A stretch of 64,000 nucleotides of DNA from Fibrobacter succinogenes (GTDB lineage Bacteria; Fibrobacterota; Fibrobacteria; Fibrobacterales; Fibrobacteraceae): positions 1 through 64,000 of the forward strand of contig CACVQR010000001.1 of the NCBI GenBank assembly GCA_902756345.1. Reading direction: 5' to 3'. Below, one piece after another: positions 52,614 to 60,668 of this stretch. Each line of letters begins with the position of its first letter. The stretch's first letter is position 1. Position numbers and translations under genes: made by a program. The notes under the pieces are model-generated. The model was not told the DNA's origin. It ran no database searches and saw nothing but the letters and a program-made list of their open reading frames with translations.

Positions 52614-53924
52614 ATGCCTACCAAAAAGCCCAAAGTTTTCGTAGTTCATCTAGGATGCGCCAAGAACCAGGTCGATGCAGAAAACCTGGTCGGAGAAATG
52701 TTACACGCCGGTTTTGCAACTTGCGATACGGCCGCCAAAGCGGACTACATCCTGGTGAACACTTGTGGATTCATCGAAGCTGCCAAGGAAGAATCCATCA
52801 ACGCGATTCTCGCACAAATTAACGGCAAGAAGCCCAAGCAGAAGCTGATTGTGTCGGGCTGCCTTTCGGGCCGCTACGGCGACGAACTAGTAAAGGAACT
52901 GCCCGAAGTCGATTACTGGGTGGGCACCTACAAACCGGGTGAGCTCTTGAAGAAGATGGGCATCGTGGCTCCGCAAACTTGCGACGCAGAGAACTTGCCG
53001 CGCATGAACCTGGGCGGATTCAAGCACCACGCCTACCTGAAGATTGCCGAAGGCTGCAACCGCCGCTGCGCCTACTGCGCGATTCCCCTTATTCGCGGAA
53101 AGCAGGTTTCGCGAAGCATCGAAGACATTGTGGCAGAAGCCAAGGAACTCGAAGCGCAGGGCGTCCAGGAAATCACGCTCATCGCACAAGACACGACTTA
53201 CTTTGGCCGCGAAAAGGGCAAGAAGGGCGGCACGCTCGCCCAGCTTTTACGAGCCATTCTCGACAACACAAACATTCCGTGGATCCGCACGCTTTACTGG
53301 TACCCGATGTTCGTGGACGATGAACTTTTGGACCTGATGGCAAGCGAACCGCGCCTGGTGAAGTATGTGGACATGCCCATACAGCATGCAAGCGACAACG
53401 TACTCAAGAACATGAAGAGGAACTACCGCAAAAAGGAACTCGTCGATATTCTGCACAAGATTCGCGAGCGTATTCCGGGCGTTACGCTGCGCACCACAGT
53501 GCTTGTCGGATTCCCCGGCGAAACCCACGAAGACTTTGAAGAACTGATGGAACTGTTGGAAGACATTCAGTTCGATCACTTGGGCGGATTCGTATTCAGT
53601 CCCGAAGAAGGCACCCCCGTGATGGAGATGGACTTGCCTGCAGTCGACGAAAGCGAAGCCCGCGCAAGGCTCGACGCCGTAAACGATTTGCAAGAAGAAC
53701 TTGATGCACAACACGCCGAGGCGATGATCGGAAAGAAAGTCCGCATCATCATCGACCAGGTTGCCGAAGAAAGCGAATACCACTTTTACGGACGCACCGA
53801 AGGCAACTCGATGGAGAACGACGACATCGTGAAGGTGCTCGAAGGCGATGCCGACGTAGGTGAATTCCGCGACGCGCTCGTGGTAGACGCCGAACCGCAT
53901 GAACTGATTGTGAAGCTGGTGTAA
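52614..53924 (+). CDS. rimO: Ribosomal protein S12 methylthiotransferase
   Basis: A 436-residue radical SAM enzyme that adds a methylthio group to the S12 aspartate. The N-terminal cluster cysteines are in HLGCAKNQVDAE, VNTCGFIEAAKEES and VSGCLSGRY. The radical SAM motif is EGCNRRCAYCAIPLIRG, and a TRAM domain ends the protein. Length is normal. The tRNA-Arg gene follows 21 bp after the stop. Confidence 0.97.
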   Translation: MPTKKPKVFVVHLGCAKNQVDAENLVGEMLHAGFATCDTAAKADYILVNTCGFIEAAKEESINAILAQINGKKPKQKLIVSGCLSGRYGDELVKELPEVDYWVGTYKPGELLKKMGIVAPQTCDAENLPRMNLGGFKHHAYLKIAEGCNRRCAYCAIPLIRGKQVSRSIEDIVAEAKELEAQGVQEITLIAQDTTYFGREKGKKGGTLAQLLRAILDNTNIPWIRTLYWYPMFVDDELLDLMASEPRLVKYVDMPIQHASDNVLKNMKRNYRKKELVDILHKIRERIPGVTLRTTVLVGFPGETHEDFEELMELLEDIQFDHLGGFVFSPEEGTPVMEMDLPAVDESEARARLDAVNDLQEELDAQHAEAMIGKKVRIIIDQVAEESEYHFYGRTEGNSMENDDIVKVLEGDADVGEFRDALVVDAEPHELIVKLV

Positions 53925-53945
53925 TTTACTATCTTTGCACCACAC

Positions 53946-54019
53946 GCCCTTGTAGCTCAGTTGGATAGAGTGTCAGCCTCCGAAGTTGAAGGTCATGCGT
54001 TCGAATCGCATCAAGGGTA
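53946..54019 (+). tRNA. tRNA-Arg (anticodon CCG)
   Basis: All four arms fold: acceptor GCCCTTG with CAAGGGT (one G-U pair at the end), D arm GCTC with GAGT, anticodon stem TCAGC with GTTGA around CTCCGAA, and T arm ATGCG-TTCGAAT-CGCAT. The anticodon CCG at 53980-53982 reads CGG. The 3' CCA is not encoded. Confidence 0.95.
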
Positions 54020-54021
54020 TA

Positions 54022-54050
54022 AAAAAGGCTCCTCATCGAGGAGCCTTTTT
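54022..54050. terminator. Terminator after the tRNA
   Basis: AAAAAGGCTCCTC and GAGGAGCCTTTTT form a 13-bp stem with a tiny ATC loop; the inner pairs probably open. It serves the tRNA and the convergent gene at 54067-55089. Confidence 0.85.
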
Positions 54051-54066
54051 CAATGTCATTCAGGAC

Positions 54067-55089
54067 TTAGCGACCGGCGACGCCAGAGCGGGCTCTAGCC
54101 TTTTCACGTTCGCGGCGGCGCTTTTCGGTGTCATCCGGGAAGAGTTCCGGCAGAGCGTAACCGATAGCGATACCGAAGACGATGCCTGTCTTGCTCATAC
54201 CTTTCGGGTCCACCACGCGGGAACCCCATTCACCCGTTTCGCCATCAGCCAGCCAAATGTTCTGGTAATTGCCTTCCAAGTCCATCATCGGAGTTTCTAG
54301 CTTGCGGAAGCTCGGGTTATCCGTTTCCTGGTCGCCCTGACCGGTGCTTGCATAATAGGTCTTCGGAGTCTTGGCAAGCTTCGGTGCATAGTACATACCG
54401 ATAGAGAACTGCAAGTAATACCATTCGTTGGTCAGGTAGGTGATAAGGGCGTCAAACTGGAAGCCATCCACCTTAATCAAAGCACGGGTCTTGCTTTCGT
54501 CGGGAACGATGTCATGGTCAAAGTACACAGTACCGTAAGACACAGACACGCCCAAATGGAGCGGATTCTTGGGGAACAGATAGTAGTTCAAGCCAACCTT
54601 GTAACCCGTACCGCCTTCAAGATCCCATTCGTCGAAATCGTTGTCAGTTCCCTTCGGCACGAAACCGAAAGAACCGTAAAGAGCCAAATGGAACGGCAAA
54701 ATGTATTCAATGCCGGCACCAAGACCCATACCCATACCGGTTTCGCCCATAATCGGGTAACGGGAACCCATACCGATCTGGAAAATCAGACGGTTACGGA
54801 GCCAGTCGCGGCGACGTTCGGAGTTCGCGTATTCATCGAGACGCTGCTCTTCTTCAAACTTCTTGCGTTCGGCCATTTCACGACGCTGGGCAGAGTTAAT
54901 ACCAACGTCATAGACTTCTTCCTCTTCTTCGTCATCGCCAGTGGCCATGGAAGCATGCGGAGCAGCGTCACCTTCTTCTTGAGCAGAGGCGGGGGCAGAA
55001 ATAAAGCCTTCATCGTCCTCGTCAAAGTCGTCTTGCGCCCAAGACAAGAAGGCGGTCAAACATAAAGACAAAAGTACTTTCTTAAACAT
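54067..55089 (-). CDS. Exported protein, probable outer-membrane barrel
   Basis: A 340-residue protein with a signal peptide (VLLSLCLTAFLSWAQ). Residues about 20-60 are very acidic (DDEEEEEVYDVG), then a charged coiled stretch (AERKKFEEEQRLDEYANSER). The rest alternates as in beta-strands (GMGMGLGAGIEYILPFHLAL, YLQFSIGMYYAPKL). The gene ends with a basic tail. No family recognised. TATAAT lies about 20 nt before the ATG. Confidence 0.8.
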   Translation of the reverse strand: MFKKVLLSLCLTAFLSWAQDDFDEDDEGFISAPASAQEEGDAAPHASMATGDDEEEEEVYDVGINSAQRREMAERKKFEEEQRLDEYANSERRRDWLRNRLIFQIGMGSRYPIMGETGMGMGLGAGIEYILPFHLALYGSFGFVPKGTDNDFDEWDLEGGTGYKVGLNYYLFPKNPLHLGVSVSYGTVYFDHDIVPDESKTRALIKVDGFQFDALITYLTNEWYYLQFSIGMYYAPKLAKTPKTYYASTGQGDQETDNPSFRKLETPMMDLEGNYQNIWLADGETGEWGSRVVDPKGMSKTGIVFGIAIGYALPELFPDDTEKRRREREKARARSGVAGR

Positions 55090-55204
55090 GAAAAAGCCTC
55101 AGATTATATAATCGCATTTGCGAATATAACTTTTAAGCGAGCAAATCGCACGAAACTTAATGTAAAAAAAGCAAAAAACACGCTTTTCGAAGGTTTTTTG
55201 GGCA

Positions 55205-56065
55205 TTATTTGGCCTCAAGCAATTTAGCCTTGATAGAACCAAGCGCAATTTCGCACTCCATAAGTACCGGAATGCGGCGTTCGTCATCGGTGAGCCATAT
55301 AAAAATGCGCCCTTTGGAGACAAAAATGCCGTCGCCATCGAGAACGGGTTCCACTTTAATGCAGGGGACTTCGCCAAAAATGCTCTCGATCTTTTCGCGA
55401 CCGTGTACAATGACCTTAAGTTCGTAGCGTTTTTTGCCACTCACCGCCGAAAAACGGGAAGTCTCCCCCACCTTGAGCGGGAGGGTTCGCACCAAGTAGA
55501 ACGCCGACATAATGCTATGTTCTTCGCCCTGGATAGTGACTGCCGTATCGGCGGAGCGCTTGGCCTTGCGGGTTTTCATATCGGTGAACACGGTGTCCGA
55601 AAGCCAGGCCTTTTCACCCTTGCGGTCAAAGCGGATAACAGACGTGTTGTGAAACGTGCCCTCATGGAGTCGCTTGCGGAACACTTCGGTCATGAGTCCC
55701 TTGTTACGCACGCGGGTGTACACCGTATCATTGACCGGATAGATTCGATTGATAGTCTTGTTGCCTGTCGCGAAGGTCAGGAACTCCGTCTTGCCGCCAG
55801 CAATCGGCTTGACCTCGAGAGTCGCTGTACCTGCCGTAATGAACCCCCAACCAAGGCTGAAGGTCAGCTTTTCGCCCTTCATCCACGGGGCGTTGACCTC
55901 TGGAAGGTCGGGTTCACCGGCGAAAGACGCCGCCACGAGGAACGCCGTGAGAAAGACGATAGACGACAACTGCGTAAAGCGAGAGTCGCGACCAACGAAG
56001 TTGGGCATGACCGAGCTGAACAGTTGGTACATGAGCGAAGCGAATGTACAAAGACGAGAGAGCAT
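55205..56065 (-). CDS. DUF3108 domain exported protein
   Basis: A 286-residue protein with a hydrophobic N-terminus (IVFLTAFLVAASFAGE, likely signal cleavage after about residue 49 or a shorter real start further in). The DUF3108 domain (PF11306) shows GEKLTFSLGWGFITAGTATL and the later FIWLTDDERRIPVLMECEIA, FGEVPCIKVEP. The family is thought to sit in the periplasm and has no established function. The exact start is uncertain: no strong ribosome site precedes the first Met. Confidence 0.83.
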   Translation of the reverse strand: MLSRLCTFASLMYQLFSSVMPNFVGRDSRFTQLSSIVFLTAFLVAASFAGEPDLPEVNAPWMKGEKLTFSLGWGFITAGTATLEVKPIAGGKTEFLTFATGNKTINRIYPVNDTVYTRVRNKGLMTEVFRKRLHEGTFHNTSVIRFDRKGEKAWLSDTVFTDMKTRKAKRSADTAVTIQGEEHSIMSAFYLVRTLPLKVGETSRFSAVSGKKRYELKVIVHGREKIESIFGEVPCIKVEPVLDGDGIFVSKGRIFIWLTDDERRIPVLMECEIALGSIKAKLLEAK

Positions 56066-56077
56066 AAAAGAATGTGA

Positions 56078-56146
56078 GGTGTGTAATGTGTGATGTGTGA
56101 TGCGAAATATCTAATTCCACATTTCACATTACACATTCCACATTGT
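56078..56146. repeat. A/T-rich 'ATTTCACATTACACATT' repeat
   Basis: GTGTAATGTGTGATGTG and the reverse ATTTCACATTACACATT fold back on each other. It lies between purE and DUF3108 and relates to 22370-22434. Confidence 0.65.
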
Positions 56147-56147
56147 G

Positions 56148-56627
56148 TTACCCTTCAATATCTCCGAGACTCTTGCGGTAGGCGACGAGCTTCTCGCGGA
56201 CAGCCGGGTCTGCGATGGCGACGATGTGGGCGGCGAGGTAACCGGCATTCTTGCCGTTGCCGATGCCGACCGTTGCCACCGGGATTCCCGGGGGCATCTG
56301 CACAATGCTGTGCAGGGCATCGACGCCGTTGAGCGGGCCGCCGGCGCAGGGCAGGCCAATGACCGGAAGAATCGTGTGCCCTGCGAGCACGCCCGGGAGG
56401 GCTGCAGCGAGGCCAGCAACACCGATGAGAACCTGGAGGCCTCGCCCGGCGGCTTCGCGAGCATACTTCGCGGTGGCGTTCGGGGTGCGGTGTGCGGAGA
56501 GGATGTTGTATTCCCACACGATGCCGAAGCTGTCGAGCACCGCGGTGATCTTATCTACAGTTTCCTGGTCGGACTTGCTACCCGCAACGATACCGACCTT
56601 TGCATTCGGAACTTCATTAATCTGCAT
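56148..56627 (-). CDS. purE: N5-carboxyaminoimidazole ribonucleotide mutase
   Basis: A 159-residue class I PurE of the purine pathway that turns N5-CAIR into CAIR. The signature VGIVAGSKSDQETVDK, EYNILSAHRTPNAT and GLPCAGGPLNGVDALHSIVQ are complete. The start was placed at 56627 because AAGGAAA precedes that ATG; the longer frame to 56708 runs into the REP-like repeat at 56692-56729. purD is upstream on the same strand, but the repeat lies between them. Confidence 0.96.
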   Translation of the reverse strand: MQINEVPNAKVGIVAGSKSDQETVDKITAVLDSFGIVWEYNILSAHRTPNATAKYAREAAGRGLQVLIGVAGLAAALPGVLAGHTILPVIGLPCAGGPLNGVDALHSIVQMPPGIPVATVGIGNGKNAGYLAAHIVAIADPAVREKLVAYRKSLGDIEG

Positions 56628-56691
56628 ATTTATTTCCTTGTTCAAATCATACAACAGAGCGCTTTCGATAAGCAAAACGTCCTTAAGCAAG

Positions 56692-56729
56692 AGATCCTTC
56701 GACTTCACTTCGTTTCGCTCAGGATGACA
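56692..56729. repeat. REP-like repeat, third copy
   Basis: AGATCCTTCGACTTCACTTC then GTTTCGCTCAGGATGACA. Between purD and purE it may act as a terminator or mRNA stabiliser. Confidence 0.7.
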
Positions 56730-56744
56730 CGTTTGGGGATTTTC

Positions 56745-58031
56745 TTACTTTTTCGCCAGACGGGCCAAACCCTTCTTGCCGATGTCCTTGCGGTAGAACT
56801 TGCCTTCGAACTGAACCTTTTCGGCGGCTTCGTAAGCGATGTCGAGAGCGGCCTGGAGCGTTTCGCCATGGCCCACCACGCCAAACACGCGGCCACCGTT
56901 GGTGACCAGCTTGCCATCGACCATCTTGGTACCGGCATGGAGCACCTGGGCGCCGTTCTTTTCGGCTTCTTCGATACCCGTCACAACCTTGCCCTTTTCG
57001 TAGGAGCCCGGATAACCCTTGCTAGCGAGCACCACGATAGCGGAGCTGCCCTTCGGAGCCTTCGGGGCACCGAGTTTCGCGAGTTCGCCCTTTTCGGCAG
57101 CGTCGAACAATGCGAGCACGTCACCGTCGTAGAGCGGGAGCACAATCTGGCATTCGGGGTCGCCGAGGCGGCAGTTGTATTCCACGACCTTCGGGCCCTT
57201 CGCAGTCACCATGATGCCCACGTAGAGCACGCCCGTGTAAGGCTTGCCTTCGGCGGCCATGCCCTTGAGGGTCGGTTCGATAATCGTCTTCTTCACTTCG
57301 TCGAGGAGAGCGTCCGTCACCACCGGAGCCGGGCTGTAAGCGCCCATGCCACCCGTGTTCGGGCCCTTGTCGTCATCGAAGACGCGCTTGTGGTCCTGGG
57401 CAGAAGAGAGAATCACGTAGTCCTTGCCGTCGCAAACCACGAAGATGGAGGCCTCTTCGCCGTCCATGAATTCTTCAATCACGACCGTCTTGCCGGATTC
57501 GCCGAAGACGGCCTTGTCGCCGAGCATTTCTTCGACAGCGTCGTTCGCTTCCTTGTCCGTCATGCAGACGATAGCGCCCTTGCCTGCAGCGAGGCCCGAC
57601 GCCTTCACCACGATTGGAGCCGGGTGTTCGGCGAGGAACTTCTTCGCGGAGGCGAGATCGGTGAAGGTCTCGAAGGCTGCCGTCGGCACGCCATACTTCT
57701 TCATGATATCCTTGCTGAAAGCCTTGGAGCCTTCGAGCGCGGCAGCAGCCGCAGTCGGGCCGAAAGCGCGCAGCCCGCGACGGCGGAATTCATCCACTAC
57801 GCCAGCGACCAGCGGAATTTCGGGGCCGATGACCGCGAGGTCGATATGCTCTGCTACGGCGAGGTCGGCAATAGCCTTCGGGTCGGCCACATCCACCGGC
57901 ACGCACTTGCCGAGGTTAGCCATGCCCGGGTTGCCCGGAGCGCACACGAGAGTGTCGCACAGCGGCGACTTCTTGACTGCAAGAGCGATGGCATGTTCGC
58001 GACCACCGCTACCAACGACGAGAATATTCAT
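56745..58031 (-). CDS. purD: Phosphoribosylamine-glycine ligase
   Basis: A 428-residue ATP-grasp enzyme making GAR in purine synthesis. The N-terminal MNILVVGSGGREHAIALAV, the ATP-grasp core (VVKASGLAAGKGAIVC, SSAQDHKRVFDDDKGPNTGG) and YNCRLGDPECQIVLP are all intact. AAGGAT precedes the ATG. purE is downstream. Confidence 0.97.
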   Translation of the reverse strand: MNILVVGSGGREHAIALAVKKSPLCDTLVCAPGNPGMANLGKCVPVDVADPKAIADLAVAEHIDLAVIGPEIPLVAGVVDEFRRRGLRAFGPTAAAAALEGSKAFSKDIMKKYGVPTAAFETFTDLASAKKFLAEHPAPIVVKASGLAAGKGAIVCMTDKEANDAVEEMLGDKAVFGESGKTVVIEEFMDGEEASIFVVCDGKDYVILSSAQDHKRVFDDDKGPNTGGMGAYSPAPVVTDALLDEVKKTIIEPTLKGMAAEGKPYTGVLYVGIMVTAKGPKVVEYNCRLGDPECQIVLPLYDGDVLALFDAAEKGELAKLGAPKAPKGSSAIVVLASKGYPGSYEKGKVVTGIEEAEKNGAQVLHAGTKMVDGKLVTNGGRVFGVVGHGETLQAALDIAYEAAEKVQFEGKFYRKDIGKKGLARLAKK

Positions 58032-58159
58032 ATAGCGTATCCTTATACTTGTACGGGGGATAATGTAGAAAAATGCATTATAAGAAATTTGCCAACATAC
58101 AGAATAATGTATAATTAGAGTTATCCAAGTTCCTCAACACACCGTCTCTGGAGAAAAAC

Positions 58160-58684
58160 ATGAGAAGAACTCGCTATTGGGCAGTTACCATCTTAGCCAT
58201 TATCGCCTTGTCAATATGTGGCTGTGCACCAGCAATAGGCTATCATGCACTACCCAGCATTTCTCAAAATGCAACTTCAGCCCCCGAAGCATGTATTTTC
58301 CTTGCCGTTGACGATGCAGCACATTATGACGGCATTCACAACGCCATTGGCATCAGAAATGACAGTTTGTATTTTGAATACAACATCTACAAGAAAACAG
58401 ATGACAGCCAAGATTATCAAAAGTACGAAACAATTCATATTTCAAAAAAGCCGCATGACATTAAAGCCAAATTCTTCCCATACCGCGATAAGAACGGCAC
58501 CATTAACGACCGCTATATGATAAAGCCTATTTCCAACAACGAAGAGTTAGACGCCATTCCTTTAACATACTACACAACTGATTCAACCTATTTCGCACAA
58601 ATTGAGCATCGTTCAATGGAATCGTCCGAAGCAAATACAAGGCTTTACAATCTAATTCTTTACGTCGAAAACGTTTCAAAATAG
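58160..58684 (+). CDS. Small hypothetical lipoprotein
   Basis: A 174-residue lipoprotein; the signal segment ends in LSICGC with cysteine at about residue 22. The mature part has no recognised domain. CTGGAG lies about 8 nt before the ATG. Codons are more A/T-rich than in purD. A terminator follows directly. Confidence 0.72.
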   Translation: MRRTRYWAVTILAIIALSICGCAPAIGYHALPSISQNATSAPEACIFLAVDDAAHYDGIHNAIGIRNDSLYFEYNIYKKTDDSQDYQKYETIHISKKPHDIKAKFFPYRDKNGTINDRYMIKPISNNEELDAIPLTYYTTDSTYFAQIEHRSMESSEANTRLYNLILYVENVSK

Positions 58685-58688
58685 ATAG

Positions 58689-58713
58689 TGCAGCGTTCCG
58701 CTGCATTTTTTTT
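58689..58713 (+). terminator. Terminator after the lipoprotein gene
   Basis: TGCAGCG-TTC-CGCTGCA followed by a run of eight T. Confidence 0.9.
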
Positions 58714-59048
58714 CAAAATGCCCAGTATAGGCCCAAGCTCCCTAAAGCAGTTATACCTAGGCCACCACCAAGCATCGCACCTCCGTTATCGCCCCCGTCC
58801 TTGAGTTCCGCTGCCCCCATCACACCCCAAGAAAACCCGAAAATAACAAGCATAAACGAAATCACACTCACAAAGGGTTTAAAGAAACTGAAATCAGCCT
58901 CCGATCTTTCATTATAGTCAAAATCGTCGGAGGACATAGTCCCTTCATATTCCTGCATCGACAGAACCAGCGGAGGGTTCAGCGACACAGCAAAAGAACT
59001 TGTCGCCACCAACGAAAGCATCAAAAGGAATACTGCTAAAAATTTCAT
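58713..59048 (-). CDS. Small exported membrane protein
   Basis: A 111-residue protein with a signal-like N-terminus (FLAVFLLMLSLVATSSFA), an acidic middle (GTMSSDDFDYNERSEADF) and two more hydrophobic segments (VISFMLVIFGFSWGVMGA and the glycine-rich LGGGLGITALGSLGLYWAF). No family recognised. The ATG has only a weak ribosome site. The gap after it, 59049-59268, has several copies of a T-rich phrase like GTTTTTCCAAC and the palindrome at 59230, but no gene. Confidence 0.6.
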   Translation of the reverse strand: MKFLAVFLLMLSLVATSSFAVSLNPPLVLSMQEYEGTMSSDDFDYNERSEADFSFFKPFVSVISFMLVIFGFSWGVMGAAELKDGGDNGGAMLGGGLGITALGSLGLYWAF

Positions 59049-59229
59049 ATAGTTTCTACCTTCTCCATAAAATCCACGAGACTCCAGTTGTCGATTTTAC
59101 GTTGAATCATCAGTTTTTCCGTTTATCCAACCTTAAAACAACTAATTTTGTCCGTTTTTCCAACTATTTTTACGATATTTTTGCCCATTTTTCCAATTTT
59201 AGCAAAAATCCATGTTTTTAATGACATAA

Positions 59230-59255
59230 CCATTTTGTTGGCGCCAACAAAATGG
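59230..59255. repeat. 26-bp perfect palindrome after dinD
   Basis: CCATTTTGTTGGC and its reverse complement meet at GGCGCC. It lies 13 bp past the dinD stop and differs only in the two central bases of each arm from the palindrome inside dinD. Confidence 0.85.
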
Positions 59256-59268
59256 GAGCCGTAGTTTG

Positions 59269-60108
59269 TCATTTCTTCGCAATGGCTTTTTTGCGTTCCT
59301 GCTTCAACTTTTTGGCACTGATTTTGGGCGTGGGGAGATTTTCAGGCATTGTTCCGCCAAGTTCAGCAATCGTCTGGCGGACTTTTTTACCTACGGCATA
59401 ATGTGTTTCGTTTGCCTGCTCCTTCCCCTTGATGTTTTCACGACGGAGTTTGTCGTCAGTCTGGGTGATGCGGAACAGGTTCGCCGCAAGTTCGGTGGCC
59501 CCCATGTGGTCCAGGATCTGTTCGTTTTTCTTGAGTCCCTTGCGCTTGTGAATATCCTTCATTCCCAACCCGTTGTAAAGTCCCTGGTAACCGCGATTCT
59601 GGAACACGGCGTAATCTACGGGAGTTTCAACACCGGCCGCCTTTGCAGAACTGGCAAGGAATTTGTTGCGAATGGTCACTTCGTCACGAATCGCCAGGCG
59701 TTTTTCGTCTTCCGAAAGCTGTGCCGCAGAGTCCGAAATTTCCTTCTGCCGGGTTTTGACGGCAAAATATGTTTGACCCAGGGCAATCACTTCTTTGCGG
59801 GGGTCTCCGTTCATCACGATCAGGTAACAAGCGTAACGGGAAAGCTTGATATCGGTGATTTCACGTTGTGAACCAGAGCCAAGATTAACCATTTTGTTGA
59901 CGTCAACAAAATGGTCTGTTTCGACAAAACCACTTGCCAAACACGCTTCTTTTGCGCGTTTTACGCTCTTTTCAAAATTTCTCCATTCTGTATATTCAAG
60001 AGCCGTTTGCAGCTCCCTTGCATACCAGAATTCAGCTCCATTTTCGTCGGTGTGCTTGATATTCTCAAACGTCTGCTGAGAATAGGTGACAATTTCTTTT
60101 TTAGCCAT
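59269..60108 (-). CDS. dinD: DNA damage-inducible protein D (DinD-like)
   Basis: A 279-residue DinD-like protein, known in E. coli as an SOS-induced protein that binds DNA and affects RecA. The N-terminal BRO-like part (GAEFWYARELQTALEYTEWR, FEKSVKRAKEAC) and NLGSGSQREITDIKLSRYAC fit the family. The C-terminus is lysine-rich. The start is set at 60108 with AGGAGG upstream; the frame is open to 60186. A 28-bp perfect palindrome lies inside the gene (59888-59915), coding for DHFVDVNKMVN. No LexA-type box was recognised upstream. Confidence 0.87.
   Translation of the reverse strand: MAKKEIVTYSQQTFENIKHTDENGAEFWYARELQTALEYTEWRNFEKSVKRAKEACLASGFVETDHFVDVNKMVNLGSGSQREITDIKLSRYACYLIVMNGDPRKEVIALGQTYFAVKTRQKEISDSAAQLSEDEKRLAIRDEVTIRNKFLASSAKAAGVETPVDYAVFQNRGYQGLYNGLGMKDIHKRKGLKKNEQILDHMGATELAANLFRITQTDDKLRRENIKGKEQANETHYAVGKKVRQTIAELGGTMPENLPTPKISAKKLKQERKKAIAKK
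59888..59915. repeat. 28-bp perfect palindrome inside dinD
   Basis: ACCATTTTGTTGAC and its reverse complement. Its middle 26 bp match the palindrome at 59230-59255 apart from the central GACGTC versus GGCGCC. Confidence 0.85.
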
Positions 60109-60177
60109 AGGGCCTCCTGCGTTTATTGTTTTTACTAGGAACGCCCTTGCAATACGGCAAAGCCAAATAAAGCAAAA

Positions 60178-60208
60178 GCGCATCATTCCTTTCTACGGAA
60201 TGACGCGC
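60178..60208 (-). terminator. Hairpin upstream of dinD
   Basis: GCGCATCATTCC pairs with GGAATGACGCGC (one mismatch, 7-nt loop), with T-rich DNA after it on the minus strand. It probably ends the transcript of the disrupted genes at 60.3-62.5 kb. Confidence 0.6.
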
Positions 60209-60312
60209 ATGAGTGTAATGTACCTAATATCGCCAAAGTTGGCAAGGGGCTTAAGGAAATTTTACACTAGGTTGAGCTGCAGTTGTTCGGAAATTCCGAA
60301 CAGCTGACGAGA

Positions 60313-60668
60313 CTAAATTTTTTCCAACTCGTCTCTCATGGCGGGGCGATTCTTGAACCGCGACAGCCAAGATATTTTCAGCCGGTTGACTTCCGGGAGG
60401 CCACCCTCGTACTTGAGCAGTTCGAGTCGTCAATGTTCAGGTTCCCGAGCTTTTTCGTGAAATGGACCAGGACCTTCTTGGCGCCGTCATTGTTTACAAA
60501 TAGGCGTTGCCTTTCGATTCGCTCGAAAAGATTCAGCATGTCGTTCATGAAATAGCGCGCATCGCGGTAAGCGATAAGGCCACCGTCGCGATACCTGCGG
60601 ACGATGCTGTCGAACAGGGCGGTAAGATCTTCAAGTTTTAGTGGTTGCATAGTTATTATCGGAGTCAC
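60313..60668 (-). pseudogene. Frameshifted unknown gene
   Basis: Frame one begins at GTG 60668, overlapping the stop of the gene before it (GTGA), and reads LEDLTALFDSIVRRYRDGGL onward to LGNLNIDDSN. Near 60425-60430 the coding signal moves to another frame: LLKYEGGLPEVNRLKISWLS then RFKNRPAMRDELEKI, stop at 60313-60315. One missing base near the TCGAACTG stretch would explain it. Family not recognised. Two-domain helical composition; probably paired with the AlbA_2 gene upstream. Confidence 0.55.

Noticed and set aside
59049-59221. Short plus-strand frame in the gap before dinD's end
   Set aside because: It follows T-rich repeats and has no ribosome site or protein-like composition.
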